A stretch of DNA of 64,000 bases, from NCBI GenBank assembly GCA_963802905.1, contig CAWDKH010000019.1:372001-436000 (forward strand), written 5' to 3'. Position 1 is the stretch's first letter. Each line of letters begins with the position of its first letter. This document shows, piece after piece, positions 34,445 through 43,789 of the stretch. The DNA is from DASQFQ01 sp963802905 (lineage in GTDB: Bacteria > Actinomycetota > Thermoleophilia > Solirubrobacterales > Solirubrobacteraceae). A program made the position numbers and the translations under genes. The notes under the pieces are model-generated. The model ran no database searches. It had not been told where the DNA came from and saw only the letters and a program-made list of their open reading frames with translations.

Positions 34445-35280
34445 GCGAGACCCGGCGCCTGCTGCTGCACACCAAGCGCGGGGTGTTCGGCGTCGGCGTG
34501 CTCGCGCTGTTCCTGTTCCTGACGCTGTTCGGCGCGGCGCTCGCGCCCTACGACCCGCTCGCGTCGAGCACCGAGGTGCTCCAGCCGCCGTCGTCGGCGC
34601 ACCTGCTCGGCACCACCGAGGCGGGCTCGGACGTGCTCTCGCAGGTGATGGTCGGGGCGCGGGTCTCGATCGTCGTCGGCTTCGCCGCGGCGGTGATCTC
34701 GGCGGTGCTGGGCGCGGCGGTCGGGTTGATCGGCGGCTACTTCGGCGGCTGGACCGACCGCATCTTCGACTCGTTCGAGAACTGGTTCCTCGTCATCCCC
34801 ACGCTGCCGCTGATGGTGGTGATCGCGCGCCTGCTCGACCCGTCGCTGACCGTGCTGATCCTCGTGATCGGGCTGACGAGCTGGGCGGGCACCGGGCGGA
34901 TCGTGCGCTCGCAGGTGCTGACGCTCAAGGAGCGCGCGTTCGTCGAGCGCGCGCGGGCGCTGGGCGCGAGCGACTGGTACATCATCCGCACCCACATCCT
35001 CCCCAACACGCTGCCGCTGATCTTCGCCAACACCGTGCTGATCGTGGCGGTGGCGATCCTCGCCGAGGCAGGGCTCGCCTTCCTCGGGCTCGGCGACCCG
35101 AACAGCATCTCGTGGGGGACGATGCTCGAGGCGGGCTTCGAGGCCAGCGCGCCGAGCGCGGGCGCATGGTGGTACGTGGTGCCGCCCGGGCTCTGCATCA
35201 CGGTGCTCGTGTTCGCGGTGGCGGTGCTCGGCTACCTGTTCGAGGAGCAGGTCAACCCCCGGCTGCGGGACCAGCGATGA
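34441..35280 (+). CDS. dppC: dipeptide/oligopeptide ABC transporter permease
   Basis: 279 aa. Typical DppC landmarks are LLGTTEAGSDVLSQVMVGAR after the first helix, GLIGGYFGGWTDRI, the EAA loop ERARALGASDWYIIRTHILP, and LAFLGLGDPNSISWGTML. It starts at ATG 34441 overlapping the dppB stop and is itself overlapped by dppD. Second channel subunit of the importer. Confidence 0.93.
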   Translation: MSETRRLLLHTKRGVFGVGVLALFLFLTLFGAALAPYDPLASSTEVLQPPSSAHLLGTTEAGSDVLSQVMVGARVSIVVGFAAAVISAVLGAAVGLIGGYFGGWTDRIFDSFENWFLVIPTLPLMVVIARLLDPSLTVLILVIGLTSWAGTGRIVRSQVLTLKERAFVERARALGASDWYIIRTHILPNTLPLIFANTVLIVAVAILAEAGLAFLGLGDPNSISWGTMLEAGFEASAPSAGAWWYVVPPGLCITVLVFAVAVLGYLFEEQVNPRLRDQR

Positions 35281-36277
35281 CGGCGCTGCTCGAGGTCTCC
35301 GGGCTCACCGTCCGCCACCGTGGCAACCCGATCGTCGACGGCGTCGACCTGACGCTCGCGCCCGGCGAGGCGCTCGGGCTGGCGGGGGAGTCGGGCTGTG
35401 GCAAGAGCACGACGGCGCTGTCGCTGATGCGGCTGCTCCCGCCGGCGCTCGTGCAGGAGGGGGCGATCGCGCTGCGTCCGCCCGGCGAGGAGGAGCCGAT
35501 CAACATCGACCGGCGCACGGAGCGCGGCATGCAGCTCGTGCGCTGGCGCCACGTGTCGCTGGTCTTCCAGGGCGCGATGAACTCGCTCGACCCCGTCAAG
35601 CGCGTGGGGCGCCAGATCGAGTCGGCGATCCGGCTGCACGAGCCGAAGGTGCGCTCCAGCGACGTCACGCTGCGCATCAACGAGCTGCTCGGGACGGTCG
35701 GCCTGCCGTCGCGGGTCGCGCGCTCCTACGCGCACCAGCTCTCCGGCGGGCAGCGGCAGCGGGTGATGATCGCGCTGGCGCTCGCGTGCCGGCCCTCGCT
35801 CGTGATCGCCGACGAGCCGACGACGGCGCTCGACGTCGTCATGCAGGCGCAGATCCTCGAGCTGCTCGAGCGGCTGCGCGCGGAGCTCGGGCTGGCGCTG
35901 ATCCTGATCAGCCACGACCTGTCCGTGCTCGCCGAGACGTGCGACCGGATCGCGGTCATGTACGCCGGGCGGATCGTCGAGACCGGTCCGGTCGACCAGG
36001 TGTTCTCGGCGCCCCAGCACCCGTACACGAAGCGCCTGCTCGAGTCGCTGCCGGTGATCGGCGGCAGCCGCACCCTCGCCACGCCGATCCCCGGCGGCCC
36101 GCCCGACCCGACCGAGGCGCCGTCGGGCTGCTCGTTCCGGCCGCGCTGTCCCTACGCCGCCGATGCCTGCGCGGAGGAGCCCGCGCTGCGCGAGGTCGCC
36201 CCGGCGCAGTCCGCGGCCTGCCACTTCTCGCCCTGGGAGCGCTGGCCCGAGCCGGTCGTCGTCGAGGAGGAGCCCGG

Positions 36278-36281
<4 letters not shown>
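35277..36281 (+). CDS. dppD: peptide ABC transporter ATP-binding protein
   Basis: 334 aa. Walker A GESGCGKST, signature LSGGQRQR, Walker B LVIADEPTTALD and switch His in LILISHDLSV. The C-terminal oligopeptide-transporter extension carries the Cys cluster CSFRPRCPYAADAC, known in this family to bind an Fe-S cluster. Forms a heterodimer with the next gene's product; both are coupled by ATGA overlaps. Confidence 0.94.
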
Positions 36282-37207
<926 letters not shown>

Positions 37208-37214
37208 CCCTTGC

Positions 37215-37230
37215 GTCGCCGCTGGGCGAC
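37215..37230 (+). terminator. GTCGCC-GCTG-GGCGAC hairpin after dppF
   Basis: A perfect 6-bp stem begins 7 bases after the dppF stop and is followed by CTGCTATTTGTA, a weak T-rich stretch. It plausibly ends the peptide operon. Confidence 0.5.
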
Positions 37231-37248
37231 CTGCTATTTGTACCCCCG

Positions 37249-37274
37249 CTTGCCCACTGACTTAGTGGGGTAAG
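37249..37274 (+). promoter_or_regulatory. inverted-repeat operator candidate upstream of the sulfate operon
   Basis: CTTGCCCACT and AGTGGGGTAAG form an imperfect dyad around GACTT, 33 bases before the start of the sulfate-binding protein gene. Its position suits a sulfur-responsive repressor; the Rrf2 gene at the other end of the operon is the obvious candidate. Confidence 0.45.
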
Positions 37275-37307
37275 ACCCGTCCCGTCCTCTCTCTGGAGCG
37301 CTCCCGC

Positions 37308-38337
37308 ATGATCCGATCCCGCCTGCTGTTCGCCGTGCTCGTCGCCGGACTGATGGCCGTGACCGCCTGCGGCGGTGCGTCCGACTCCACCTCCGACAGC
37401 GGTTCTTCGACCGACAAGGGCAAGACCGCTCTCTCACTCGTCGCCTACTCGACCCCGCAGGTCGTGTACGACGAGATCATCCCCCAGTTCCAGAAGACCG
37501 GCGACGGCGAGGGCGTGGGCTTCAAGTCCTCGTTCGGCGCCTCCGGTGAGCAGAGCCGCGCGGTCGAGGCCGGGCTGAAGGCCGACGTCGTGTCGTTCTC
37601 GACCGAGCCCGATATGACGCGGCTCGTCGACGCGGGCCTTGTCGGCAAGGACTGGAACACCACCCCCAACAAGGGTCTCGTCACGACCTCCGTCGTCTCG
37701 TTCATCGTCCGCAAGGGCAACCCGAAGAACATCAAGACGTGGGACGACCTGCTCAAGCCGGGCGTGAAGGTCCTGACCCCGAACCCGTTCACGTCGGGCG
37801 CCGCGAAGTGGAACCTGCTGGCGGGCTACGGCGCCAAGAGCGACGGCGGCAAGAACCCTGACGCCGGCCTCGCCTACCTGAAGGACCTCATCACCAATCA
37901 CGTCAAGGTCCAGGACAAGTCGGGGCGCGAGGCGCTCCAGACGTTCACCTCGGGCACCGGCGACGTGCTGCTCTCCTACGAGTACGAGGCCACCACCGCC
38001 CGCAAGAAGGGCGAGGAGCTCGACTACGTGATCCCCGACGACACGATCAAGATCGACATCGACATCGCCGTCACGCGAGAAGGCCGCGCCGCAGGCGCAG
38101 AAGTTCCTCGACTACGTGCTCTCCAAGCCGGGCCAGGAGCGGTTCGCCGACTGGGGCTACCGCCCGGTCAACGAGGAGGTCTTCGACGCCAACAAGTCGA
38201 AGTTCCCCGAGCCCTCCGGCCTCTTCACCATCGATGACCTCGGCGGCTGGCCGAAGGTCAACGAGGAGATGTTCGATCCCGAGAAGGGCTCGGTCGCCAA
38301 GATCGAGGAGGAGGCCGGGGTGTCCACGGCCTCATGA
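37308..38337 (+). pseudogene. sbp: sulfate-binding lipoprotein (Sbp/CysP type), frameshifted
   Basis: Signal sequence with lipobox (LMAVTAC) at residues 1-21, then the sulfate-binding fold: LSLVAYSTPQVVYDEIIPQF, SFGASGEQSRAVEAGL, TPNPFTSGAAKWNLLAGYG and LLSYEYEATTARK. Near 38075 the frame breaks, and AQKFLDYVLSKPGQERFADW continues in the next frame to 38337. One extra base in CACGCGAGAAGG restores the family sequence if removed. Everything else is intact and the operon behind it is complete, so a sequencing error or a very recent mutation is likely. Substrate-binding component of the cysTWA importer. Confidence 0.9.
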
Positions 38338-39158
38338 GCGTCGCGCTCCCCATCGGGCGGCGGCGCTCGCGCGCCGGCCTCCCGAGCGGGGGGCTGGCGA
38401 TGGGCGTGTCGCTGCTGTGGCTCAGCCTCATCGTCCTGCTGCCGCTGGCCGCCGTCGTCGCGAAGTCGTTCGACGGCGGCCTCGAGGCGTTCTGGAACTC
38501 GGTCACGTCGCGGCAGGCCCTCAGCGCCCTCCGCTTCACGCTGCTCGTCTCGCTCGCGACGGCCGCGATCAACGCGGGCTTCGGCACGCTGATCGCCTGG
38601 GTGCTGGTCCGCGACCGCTTCCGCGGCAAGGCCGTGGTCAACGCGGTCATCGACCTGCCGTTCGCGCTGCCGACGATCGTCGCCGGCCTGACGCTGCTGG
38701 CCCTCTATGGCCCGGGGAGCCCGATCGGCGTCAACGTCGCGTTGACCAAGACGTCGGTGCTGCTGGCGCTGCTGTTCGTGACGCTGCCGTTCGTGATCCG
38801 CTCCGTCCAGCCGGTGCTGCTCGAGCTCGACCGCGAGATGGAGGAGGCCGCGGCGTCGCTCGGCGCGCGCCCGGTAGTGATCTTCAGGCGAGTGATCCTG
38901 CCCTCGCTGATGCCGGCGATCCTGTCCGGCGCGGCGCTCGCGTTCGCGCGCGCGGTCGGCGAGTTCGGCTCCGTCGTGCTGATCTCGGGCAACGTCCCGT
39001 TCGACACGCAGGTGTCGTCGGTGTTCGTCTACAAGCAGATCGAGTCCGACAATCCCGGTGGCGCCGCGGCCGTGTCCGTCGTCCTGCTGCTGCTGTCGCT
39101 GCTCGTGCTGTTCGCGATCCGCTGGCTGGGCGCATGGGGGAGCCGTCATGAGCGCTGA
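38334..39158 (+). CDS. cysT: sulfate ABC transporter permease CysT (CysU)
   Basis: 274 aa, six helices. Characteristic segments are SRQALSALRFTLLVSLATAAIN, DLPFALPTIVAGLTLLALYG and the EAA loop EAAASLGARPVVIFRRVILP, ending with ARAVGEFGSVVLISGN. ATG overlaps the stop of the binding-protein gene (ATGA); the 3' end overlaps cysW by 11 bp. Forms the channel with CysW. Confidence 0.94.
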   Translation: MSVALPIGRRRSRAGLPSGGLAMGVSLLWLSLIVLLPLAAVVAKSFDGGLEAFWNSVTSRQALSALRFTLLVSLATAAINAGFGTLIAWVLVRDRFRGKAVVNAVIDLPFALPTIVAGLTLLALYGPGSPIGVNVALTKTSVLLALLFVTLPFVIRSVQPVLLELDREMEEAAASLGARPVVIFRRVILPSLMPAILSGAALAFARAVGEFGSVVLISGNVPFDTQVSSVFVYKQIESDNPGGAAAVSVVLLLLSLLVLFAIRWLGAWGSRHER

Positions 39159-39954
39159 TCGCAAGAGCCGCATCGGCCTGCGCGTGGTCGCGCTCGGCTA
39201 CCTCGCCGTGCTGCTGCTCGTGCCGGTCGGGCTCGTCTTCTACCGCACGTTCGAGAAGGGGATCGGGGCGTTCTGGGAGTCGATCACGACACCCGCGGCG
39301 ATCCACGCGCTGTTCCTCACGCTCGAGGTCGCGCTCATCTGCGTGCCGCTCAACGCCGCCTTCGGCATCATCGCGGCGCTGGCGCTCGTCCGCGGGCGCT
39401 TCCCCGGCCGCCGGCTGCTCGATGTGCTGATCGACCTGCCGTTCGCGGTCTCGCCGATCGTGATCGGCCTCTCGCTGCTGCTGCTCTACGGCCGCACGGG
39501 CTGGTTCGGCCCGTGGCTCACCGAGCACGGGATCCAGATCATCTTCTCGGTCCCGGGGATCGTCCTCGCCACGCTCTTCGTCACGCTGCCGTTCGTGGTG
39601 CGCGAGGTCGCGCCCGTGCTGCAGGAGATCGGCGACGAGCAGGAGCAGGCGGCGGCCACGCTCGGCGCCGGCGCATGGGCGACGTTCTGGCGCGTGACGC
39701 TGCCCGCCATCCGCTGGGGCCTCGCCTACGGCATCGTGCTCTCGACCGCGCGGGCGATCGGCGAGTTCGGCGCGGTCAGCGTCGTCTCGGGCAAGATCTC
39801 GGGCGAGACCGAGACGCTGACGCTGCTCGTCGAGAAGCGCTTCCAGAACTTCGACCTCGCGGGGGCGTACGCTGCCTCGGCGCTACTGGCCATGATCGCC
39901 TTGACCACCTTGTTCGCCATGAGCCTCATCGGAGACCGGAGAAACGAATCATGA
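39148..39954 (+). CDS. cysW: sulfate ABC transporter permease CysW
   Basis: 268 aa. VGLVFYRTFEKGIGAFWESI, DLPFAVSPIVIGLSLLLLYG, EAA loop AAATLGAGAWATFWRVTLP, and ARAIGEFGAVSVVSGKI with TLTLLVEKRFQNFD near the end, the CysW pattern. ATG 39148 chosen because MSADRKSRIG begins there, inside the end of cysT. Overlapped by cysA (ATGA). Confidence 0.94.
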   Translation: MSADRKSRIGLRVVALGYLAVLLLVPVGLVFYRTFEKGIGAFWESITTPAAIHALFLTLEVALICVPLNAAFGIIAALALVRGRFPGRRLLDVLIDLPFAVSPIVIGLSLLLLYGRTGWFGPWLTEHGIQIIFSVPGIVLATLFVTLPFVVREVAPVLQEIGDEQEQAAATLGAGAWATFWRVTLPAIRWGLAYGIVLSTARAIGEFGAVSVVSGKISGETETLTLLVEKRFQNFDLAGAYAASALLAMIALTTLFAMSLIGDRRNES

Positions 39955-40901
39955 TCGCCGTCGAGTCGGTCTCCAAGAACTTCGGTGACTTCACCGCCCT
40001 CGACGACGTCTCGTTCGAGGCCCCCGACGGCAAGCTGACGGCCCTGCTCGGCCCCAGCGGCTCGGGCAAGTCGACGCTGCTGCGCGTGATCGCCGGCCTC
40101 GAGGTGCCCGACGGCGGCACCATCGTCGTCTCCGGCACCGACGCGACGCGGCTGCCGCCGCAGAAGCGCGGGATCGGCTTCGTCTTCCAGCACTACGCGG
40201 CGTTCAAGCACATGACGCTGTACGACAACGTCGCGTTCGGCCTCAAGATCCGCAAGAAGCCGAAGGCCGAGATCAAGGCCAAGGTCGACGAGCTGCTGCA
40301 CCTGGTCGGGCTTGACGGCTTCCACGACCGCTATCCCGCCCAGCTTTCCGGCGGCCAGCGCCAGCGCATGGCGCTCGCCCGCGCGCTCGCGGTCGAGCCG
40401 AGCGTGCTGCTGCTCGACGAGCCGTTCGGCGCGCTCGACGCCAACGTCCGCGCCGACCTGCGCGCGTGGCTGCGGCGCCTGCACGAGCAGGTGCCGGTCA
40501 CGACCGTGCTCGTCACGCACGACCAGGAGGAGGCGATGGAGCTCGCCGACCTGATCGTGCTGCTCAAGGACGGCAAGATCGCTCAGTCCGGCCCTCCGCG
40601 CGACCTCTACGAGCAGCCCGCCGACGCGTTCGTGATGGGCTTCCTCGGGCCGGTCTCGAAGGTCCGGGGCGAGCTCGTGCGCCCGCACGACGTCGTCCTC
40701 TCCCACCAGCCCGAAGAGGGCTGGGAGGAGGCGATGGTCCAGCGCGTCGTGCACCTCGGCTTCGAGGTCCGCGTCGAGCTGGTGCGCAACGACGGCGAGG
40801 AGATCTCGGCCCAGCTCACGCGCGGCGAGGCGGAGGCGCTCGAGCCCGAGGCCGGCTCGATCCTGTGGCTGCGCCCGCCCGCCGGGAAGGTCAGCGCCTG
40901 A
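39951..40901 (+). CDS. cysA: sulfate ABC transporter ATP-binding protein CysA
   Basis: 316 aa. Walker A GPSGSGKST, Q-loop FVFQHYAAFKHMT, signature LSGGQRQR, Walker B LLLDEPFGALD and switch VTHDQEEAMEL. The C-terminal regulatory domain (about 235-316) contains LVRPHDVVL. Energises sulfate/thiosulfate import. The 3' end overlaps the convergent Rrf2 gene by 11 bp. A GGAGACCGGAGAAA site precedes the ATG. Confidence 0.95.
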   Translation: MIAVESVSKNFGDFTALDDVSFEAPDGKLTALLGPSGSGKSTLLRVIAGLEVPDGGTIVVSGTDATRLPPQKRGIGFVFQHYAAFKHMTLYDNVAFGLKIRKKPKAEIKAKVDELLHLVGLDGFHDRYPAQLSGGQRQRMALARALAVEPSVLLLDEPFGALDANVRADLRAWLRRLHEQVPVTTVLVTHDQEEAMELADLIVLLKDGKIAQSGPPRDLYEQPADAFVMGFLGPVSKVRGELVRPHDVVLSHQPEEGWEEAMVQRVVHLGFEVRVELVRNDGEEISAQLTRGEAEALEPEAGSILWLRPPAGKVSA

Positions 40902-41346
40902 CCCACGCCTCGGGGTCGTCCCCGAGGCGCTTGATCTCCGGCGGCAGCTCGCCCGCCGCCAGCTCGGCGAGCGTGACGTGCTCGACGACGCTGCGCACGC
41001 TCGCGCGCACGGCGATCCAGATCTCCCTCAGGTGCTCGGCGGCGCCGAGGTACTCGACGTCCTCCGGCGCCTCGCCGCGGACGCTGGCCAACGGGCCCTC
41101 CACGGCGCGGATGACGTCGGCGAGCGAGATCTCCTCTGCGGGCTTGGCGAGCCAGTAGCCGCCGTCGGCGCCGCGCTGCGACCGCACCAGGCGGGCGTGG
41201 CGGAGGTCGGCGAGGATGTTCTCGAGGAACTTGTGGGGGATCTTCTGCGACGTGGCCAGCGCGTCGCCCTTGACGGGCCCGCCGCCGGCGGCGGCGAGCT
41301 CCAGGGCGGCGCGGAGGGCATAGTCGGCTCGAGCGGAGATACGCAT
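40891..41346 (-). CDS. Rrf2-family transcriptional regulator
   Basis: 151 aa. MRISARADYALRAALELA is the family N-terminus. A winged HTH follows (KIPHKFLENILADLRHARLV with GADGGYWLAKP). It contains no Cys, so it cannot carry the Fe-S cluster of IscR/NsrR types. It is closer in that respect to CymR-like members that respond through sulfur metabolism enzymes. Convergent with cysA, it is a likely regulator of the sulfate operon, perhaps through the dyad upstream of sbp. Confidence 0.88.
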   Translation of the reverse strand: MRISARADYALRAALELAAAGGGPVKGDALATSQKIPHKFLENILADLRHARLVRSQRGADGGYWLAKPAEEISLADVIRAVEGPLASVRGEAPEDVEYLGAAEHLREIWIAVRASVRSVVEHVTLAELAAGELPPEIKRLGDDPEAWVRR

Positions 41347-41692
41347 GCCGCGCGCAGACTACGCTGCCGGGATCGACACCTTCACCGTGATCGTGATCGT
41401 CGGCCTCGTGCTGATGGTGCTCGCCGTCCTCGCGCTGGGCCAGTTCTACCCGGGTTCCGGTGCGGAACAGCTCGACTGGAAGCCCACGCGCTCGCCGCAG
41501 GTCGAGGCGGAGAACGAGATCGATGACGTGGCGCAGATGCTCGAGGCGCAGAACGAGCGGCGGCGCCGGCGCGGGCTGCCCGACCGCACGGAGGAGGAGA
41601 TCGCGGCCGAGGTGCGCCGCGACCATGCCGAGCTGAAGGAGCGCGCGGCCGCGTTCCGGGCGCGCGAGGGCCAGGAATCGCCCGAGTCCTGA
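41345..41692 (+). CDS. small single-helix membrane protein
   Basis: 115 aa if started at ATG 41345. One helix (VIVIVGLVLMVLAVLALGQF) is followed by a cytoplasmic charged tail with MLEAQNERRRRRGLPDRTEEE and a coiled-coil-like end. That ATG overlaps the Rrf2 start codon on the opposite strand, leaving no leader. The real start may be a GTG within the helix, or the mRNA may be leaderless. Conserved-looking but no function known. Confidence 0.65.
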   Translation: MPRADYAAGIDTFTVIVIVGLVLMVLAVLALGQFYPGSGAEQLDWKPTRSPQVEAENEIDDVAQMLEAQNERRRRRGLPDRTEEEIAAEVRRDHAELKERAAAFRAREGQESPES

Positions 41693-42159
41693 TCATCGGC
41701 TGCGGCGGCCGCGGCCAGGCGCTGGCGCGAGAGCTCCTCGCTGCCGGCCATGCCGTCCGCGGCACGACCCGGGATGCTGCGCGCGTCGACGCCATCGCGG
41801 CCGCCGGTGCGGAGCCGTTCGTCGGCGACCCTGACCGCATCGGCACGCTGATGGAGGCGCTCTACGGCGTGACGGTGGTGGTGTGGCTTCTCGGGTCGGC
41901 GGTCGGTGACCGCGCGGAGGAGTTGCACGCCGGGCGGCTGCGGATGCTGTGCGAGAAGCTCGTCGACACGCCGGTGCGCGGGCTCGTCTACGAGGGCGCG
42001 GGGACACTGCGGGAGGACGTGCTGGCCGGCGGGGCGGAGGTCGTGCGGCGGGCGGCGGCGACGTGGAACATCCCGGTGGTCGTGCTCGACGCGGACCCGG
42101 CGGAGTGCGCCGCCTGGACCGTCGCGGCGGTTGGCGCGGTCGAGACGTTGCTGGCATGA
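41689..42159 (+). CDS. NAD(P)-binding Rossmann-fold protein, apparent CTG start
   Basis: 156 aa. The N-terminus IIGCGGRGQALARELLAAGH is a textbook dinucleotide-binding motif, followed by RGTTRDAARVDAIAAAGAEP and VVVWLLGSAVGD, like NAD-dependent epimerase/dehydrogenase relatives. The frame has no ATG, GTG or TTG before the motif. CTG at 41689 overlaps the upstream stop as CTGA, mirroring the ATGA/GTGA overlaps of neighbouring genes. The only in-frame ATGs are internal, the first well inside the fold. Function unknown. Confidence 0.75.
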   Translation: MIIGCGGRGQALARELLAAGHAVRGTTRDAARVDAIAAAGAEPFVGDPDRIGTLMEALYGVTVVVWLLGSAVGDRAEELHAGRLRMLCEKLVDTPVRGLVYEGAGTLREDVLAGGAEVVRRAAATWNIPVVVLDADPAECAAWTVAAVGAVETLLA

Positions 42160-42168
42160 CGGGCGAAC

Positions 42169-42260
42169 GTCAACGGCGGCTGGGTAGGGGTCGGGTCCGG
42201 CCGAGGGCGGCACGAATGTCGCCTCGAGGGCGGCTATGCGCACCTGAGGTGACATTCGTG
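42169..42260. repeat. intergenic repeat element, copy B
   Basis: Starts with the shared end GTCAACGGCGGCTGGGTAGG and TCGGGTCCGGCCG. The interior is a long hairpin: CACGAATGTCGCCTC (42211-42225) pairs with GAGGTGACATTCGTG (42246-42260) with one G-T wobble and a 20-nt loop. No right-hand copy of the end is visible. It ends two bases before the next ATG, so the hairpin would also mask that start. Confidence 0.65.
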
Positions 42261-42262
42261 GG

Positions 42263-42895
42263 ATGAGACGCTGGATTCTCTGGGTCGTGGCTGCGATCGC
42301 CCTCCTCATTGCCGCCGTTGTGGGCGTGTCGCTGCTGCGCGGCGCCGACACGCCGCCTGCGCCGAAACTGCCACAGACCGGAGCAACACCCTCGGGCGAG
42401 CTCGAGGGCGCGCTGCGCCCGGCGGACGGCTCGTTCGTCGGCTACCGCGTCGACGAGACGCTGATCGGCATCGGCCTGAACACCGCGGTCGGGCGGACCG
42501 GCGACGTGAAGGGCAGCGCACGCATCGAGGGCGGCCGGATCGTCGACGCGCGCTTCGAGGTCGACACGCGCACGCTGCGCTCCGACGAGGCGCGCCGCGA
42601 TGAGGCGCTGCGGCACCGCGGGCTGGAGACCGATCGCTACCCGGTCGCGCGCTTCGTGCTCGGCCCGCCCGCGACGCTCGCCGCGCGCTTCACGGCGCGC
42701 GGTCGGCTGACGCTCCACGGCCGTTCGCGACCGGTGCGGGTGCGACTGCAGTCGCGGCGCAGCGGGGTAGGAGTCGACTTGGTGGGATCGACCCCGATCG
42801 AGTTCTCCGACTACGGCATGGAGCCGCCGAGCGTCGCCGGCGTGGCCTCCGTGCGCGATCACGGGCGGCTGGAGGTGCGGCTACGCCTCCGCTAG
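42263..42895 (+). CDS. membrane-anchored YceI-like lipocalin-fold protein
   Basis: 210 aa. N-terminal helix 4-26 (WILWVVAAIALLIAAVVGVS) acts as an uncleaved anchor or signal. The YceI domain begins at about 50 and shows SFVGYRVDETLIGIG, GRTGDVKGSARIEGGRIVDA and RGRLTLHGRSRPV. YceI proteins bind isoprenoid-like lipids in the envelope. The leader is formed by hairpin element B and no purine-rich ribosome site is present. Confidence 0.85.
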   Translation: MRRWILWVVAAIALLIAAVVGVSLLRGADTPPAPKLPQTGATPSGELEGALRPADGSFVGYRVDETLIGIGLNTAVGRTGDVKGSARIEGGRIVDARFEVDTRTLRSDEARRDEALRHRGLETDRYPVARFVLGPPATLAARFTARGRLTLHGRSRPVRVRLQSRRSGVGVDLVGSTPIEFSDYGMEPPSVAGVASVRDHGRLEVRLRLR

Positions 42896-42948
42896 ACCGC
42901 GCGGCGCTCTCCGCGATCACGCATCGCGGCGTCGCGTTCGCCAATCCC

Positions 42949-43614
42949 ATGTCCGAGGCGGCGATCGACGCCGCCGTCGACGCATTGCCGCTCGGCGACG
43001 GCTCCCGGGTGCTCGACGTCGGCTGCGGCGCCGGCGAGCTGCTGGCGCGCATCAAGGCGCGCCACGGCGCCCGCACCGAGGGCATCGAGCCGGCGCCGGA
43101 GTGGGCCGCGGCCGCGCGCGAGCGCGGCGCCGACGTGGTCCACGAGGCGGACTTTCGCGACGTCACGCTCGAGCTCGGCGGCTACGACCTCGTGTGCTGC
43201 CTCGCCGCCTCGCACGCGCTGGGGCCGTGGGAGGACGCGCTCGGCGGGCTCGCCGCGCTCGTCCGGCCGGGCGGACTCGGGCTCGTCGCCGAGGGATTCT
43301 GGCGCCGCCCGCCCAGCGCCGGCTACCTCGAGCGGCTGGGCGGTGCGAGCGAGGACGAGCTGCCGGGCGGGCTGCCGGAGCTCGAGGCCGGTGCGCGCGC
43401 CGCGGGCTGGGAGGTCGTCGACGTCGCCGTCGCCAGCGACGCGGACTGGGCCGCCTACGAGGAGACGGCGATCGCCAACGGCGAGGCGGAGCTGGCGCGC
43501 AACGACGACCCCGCGTTGCGCGAGTGGGTCGAGGCCGCACGGGCGCGCTGGGAGCACCCGGACGGCAAGGACACGCTCGGCTTCGCCCTGCTGGCGTTGC
43601 GAAAGGCGCATTGA
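42949..43614 (+). CDS. SAM-dependent methyltransferase
   Basis: 221 aa from ATG 42949. Motif I VLDVGCGAGELLARI, acidic motif II region TEGIEPAPEW, and YDLVCCLAASHALG followed by LVRPGGLGLVAEGFW. Substrate unknown. In the same frame, plausible coding continues upstream of this ATG to about 42897 (ALSAITHRGVAFANP), which looks like the usual N-terminus of the family, but no ATG/GTG/TTG is available there. The true start is therefore uncertain. Confidence 0.85.
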   Translation: MSEAAIDAAVDALPLGDGSRVLDVGCGAGELLARIKARHGARTEGIEPAPEWAAAARERGADVVHEADFRDVTLELGGYDLVCCLAASHALGPWEDALGGLAALVRPGGLGLVAEGFWRRPPSAGYLERLGGASEDELPGGLPELEAGARAAGWEVVDVAVASDADWAAYEETAIANGEAELARNDDPALREWVEAARARWEHPDGKDTLGFALLALRKAH

Positions 43615-43616
43615 GG

Positions 43617-43734
43617 GAAGCGGTTCGGGGTGCCGCGGCGGCAACCGTCCTGCCCTGGGGTCACCTGGCGACCCCTAGACAGGACAGTCGACACAAACCC
43701 GGCCGAAACCCACCCCCACCCAGCCGCCGTTGAC
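43617..43734. repeat. intergenic repeat element, copy C
   Basis: Begins 2 bases after a stop codon with AAGCGGTTCGGGGTGCCGCGG (shared with copy A) and ends with CCACCCAGCCGCCGTTGAC, the inverted shared end. It contains one 39-nt hairpin module clamped by GTCCTG and CAGGAC, with inner stem GGGGTCACC/GGCGACCCC. Confidence 0.75.
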
Positions 43735-43789
43735 GTTCCGCGCAACCGGGGTTGCTGGACCCCACGCAGCGTCCGTGCCAGCATGGGCT

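Noticed and set aside
43617..43734. Integron attC site or retron msr for the hairpin-bearing repeats
   Set aside because: No integrase or reverse transcriptase is nearby, and the attC core sites were not recognised. A repeat family is the simpler reading.
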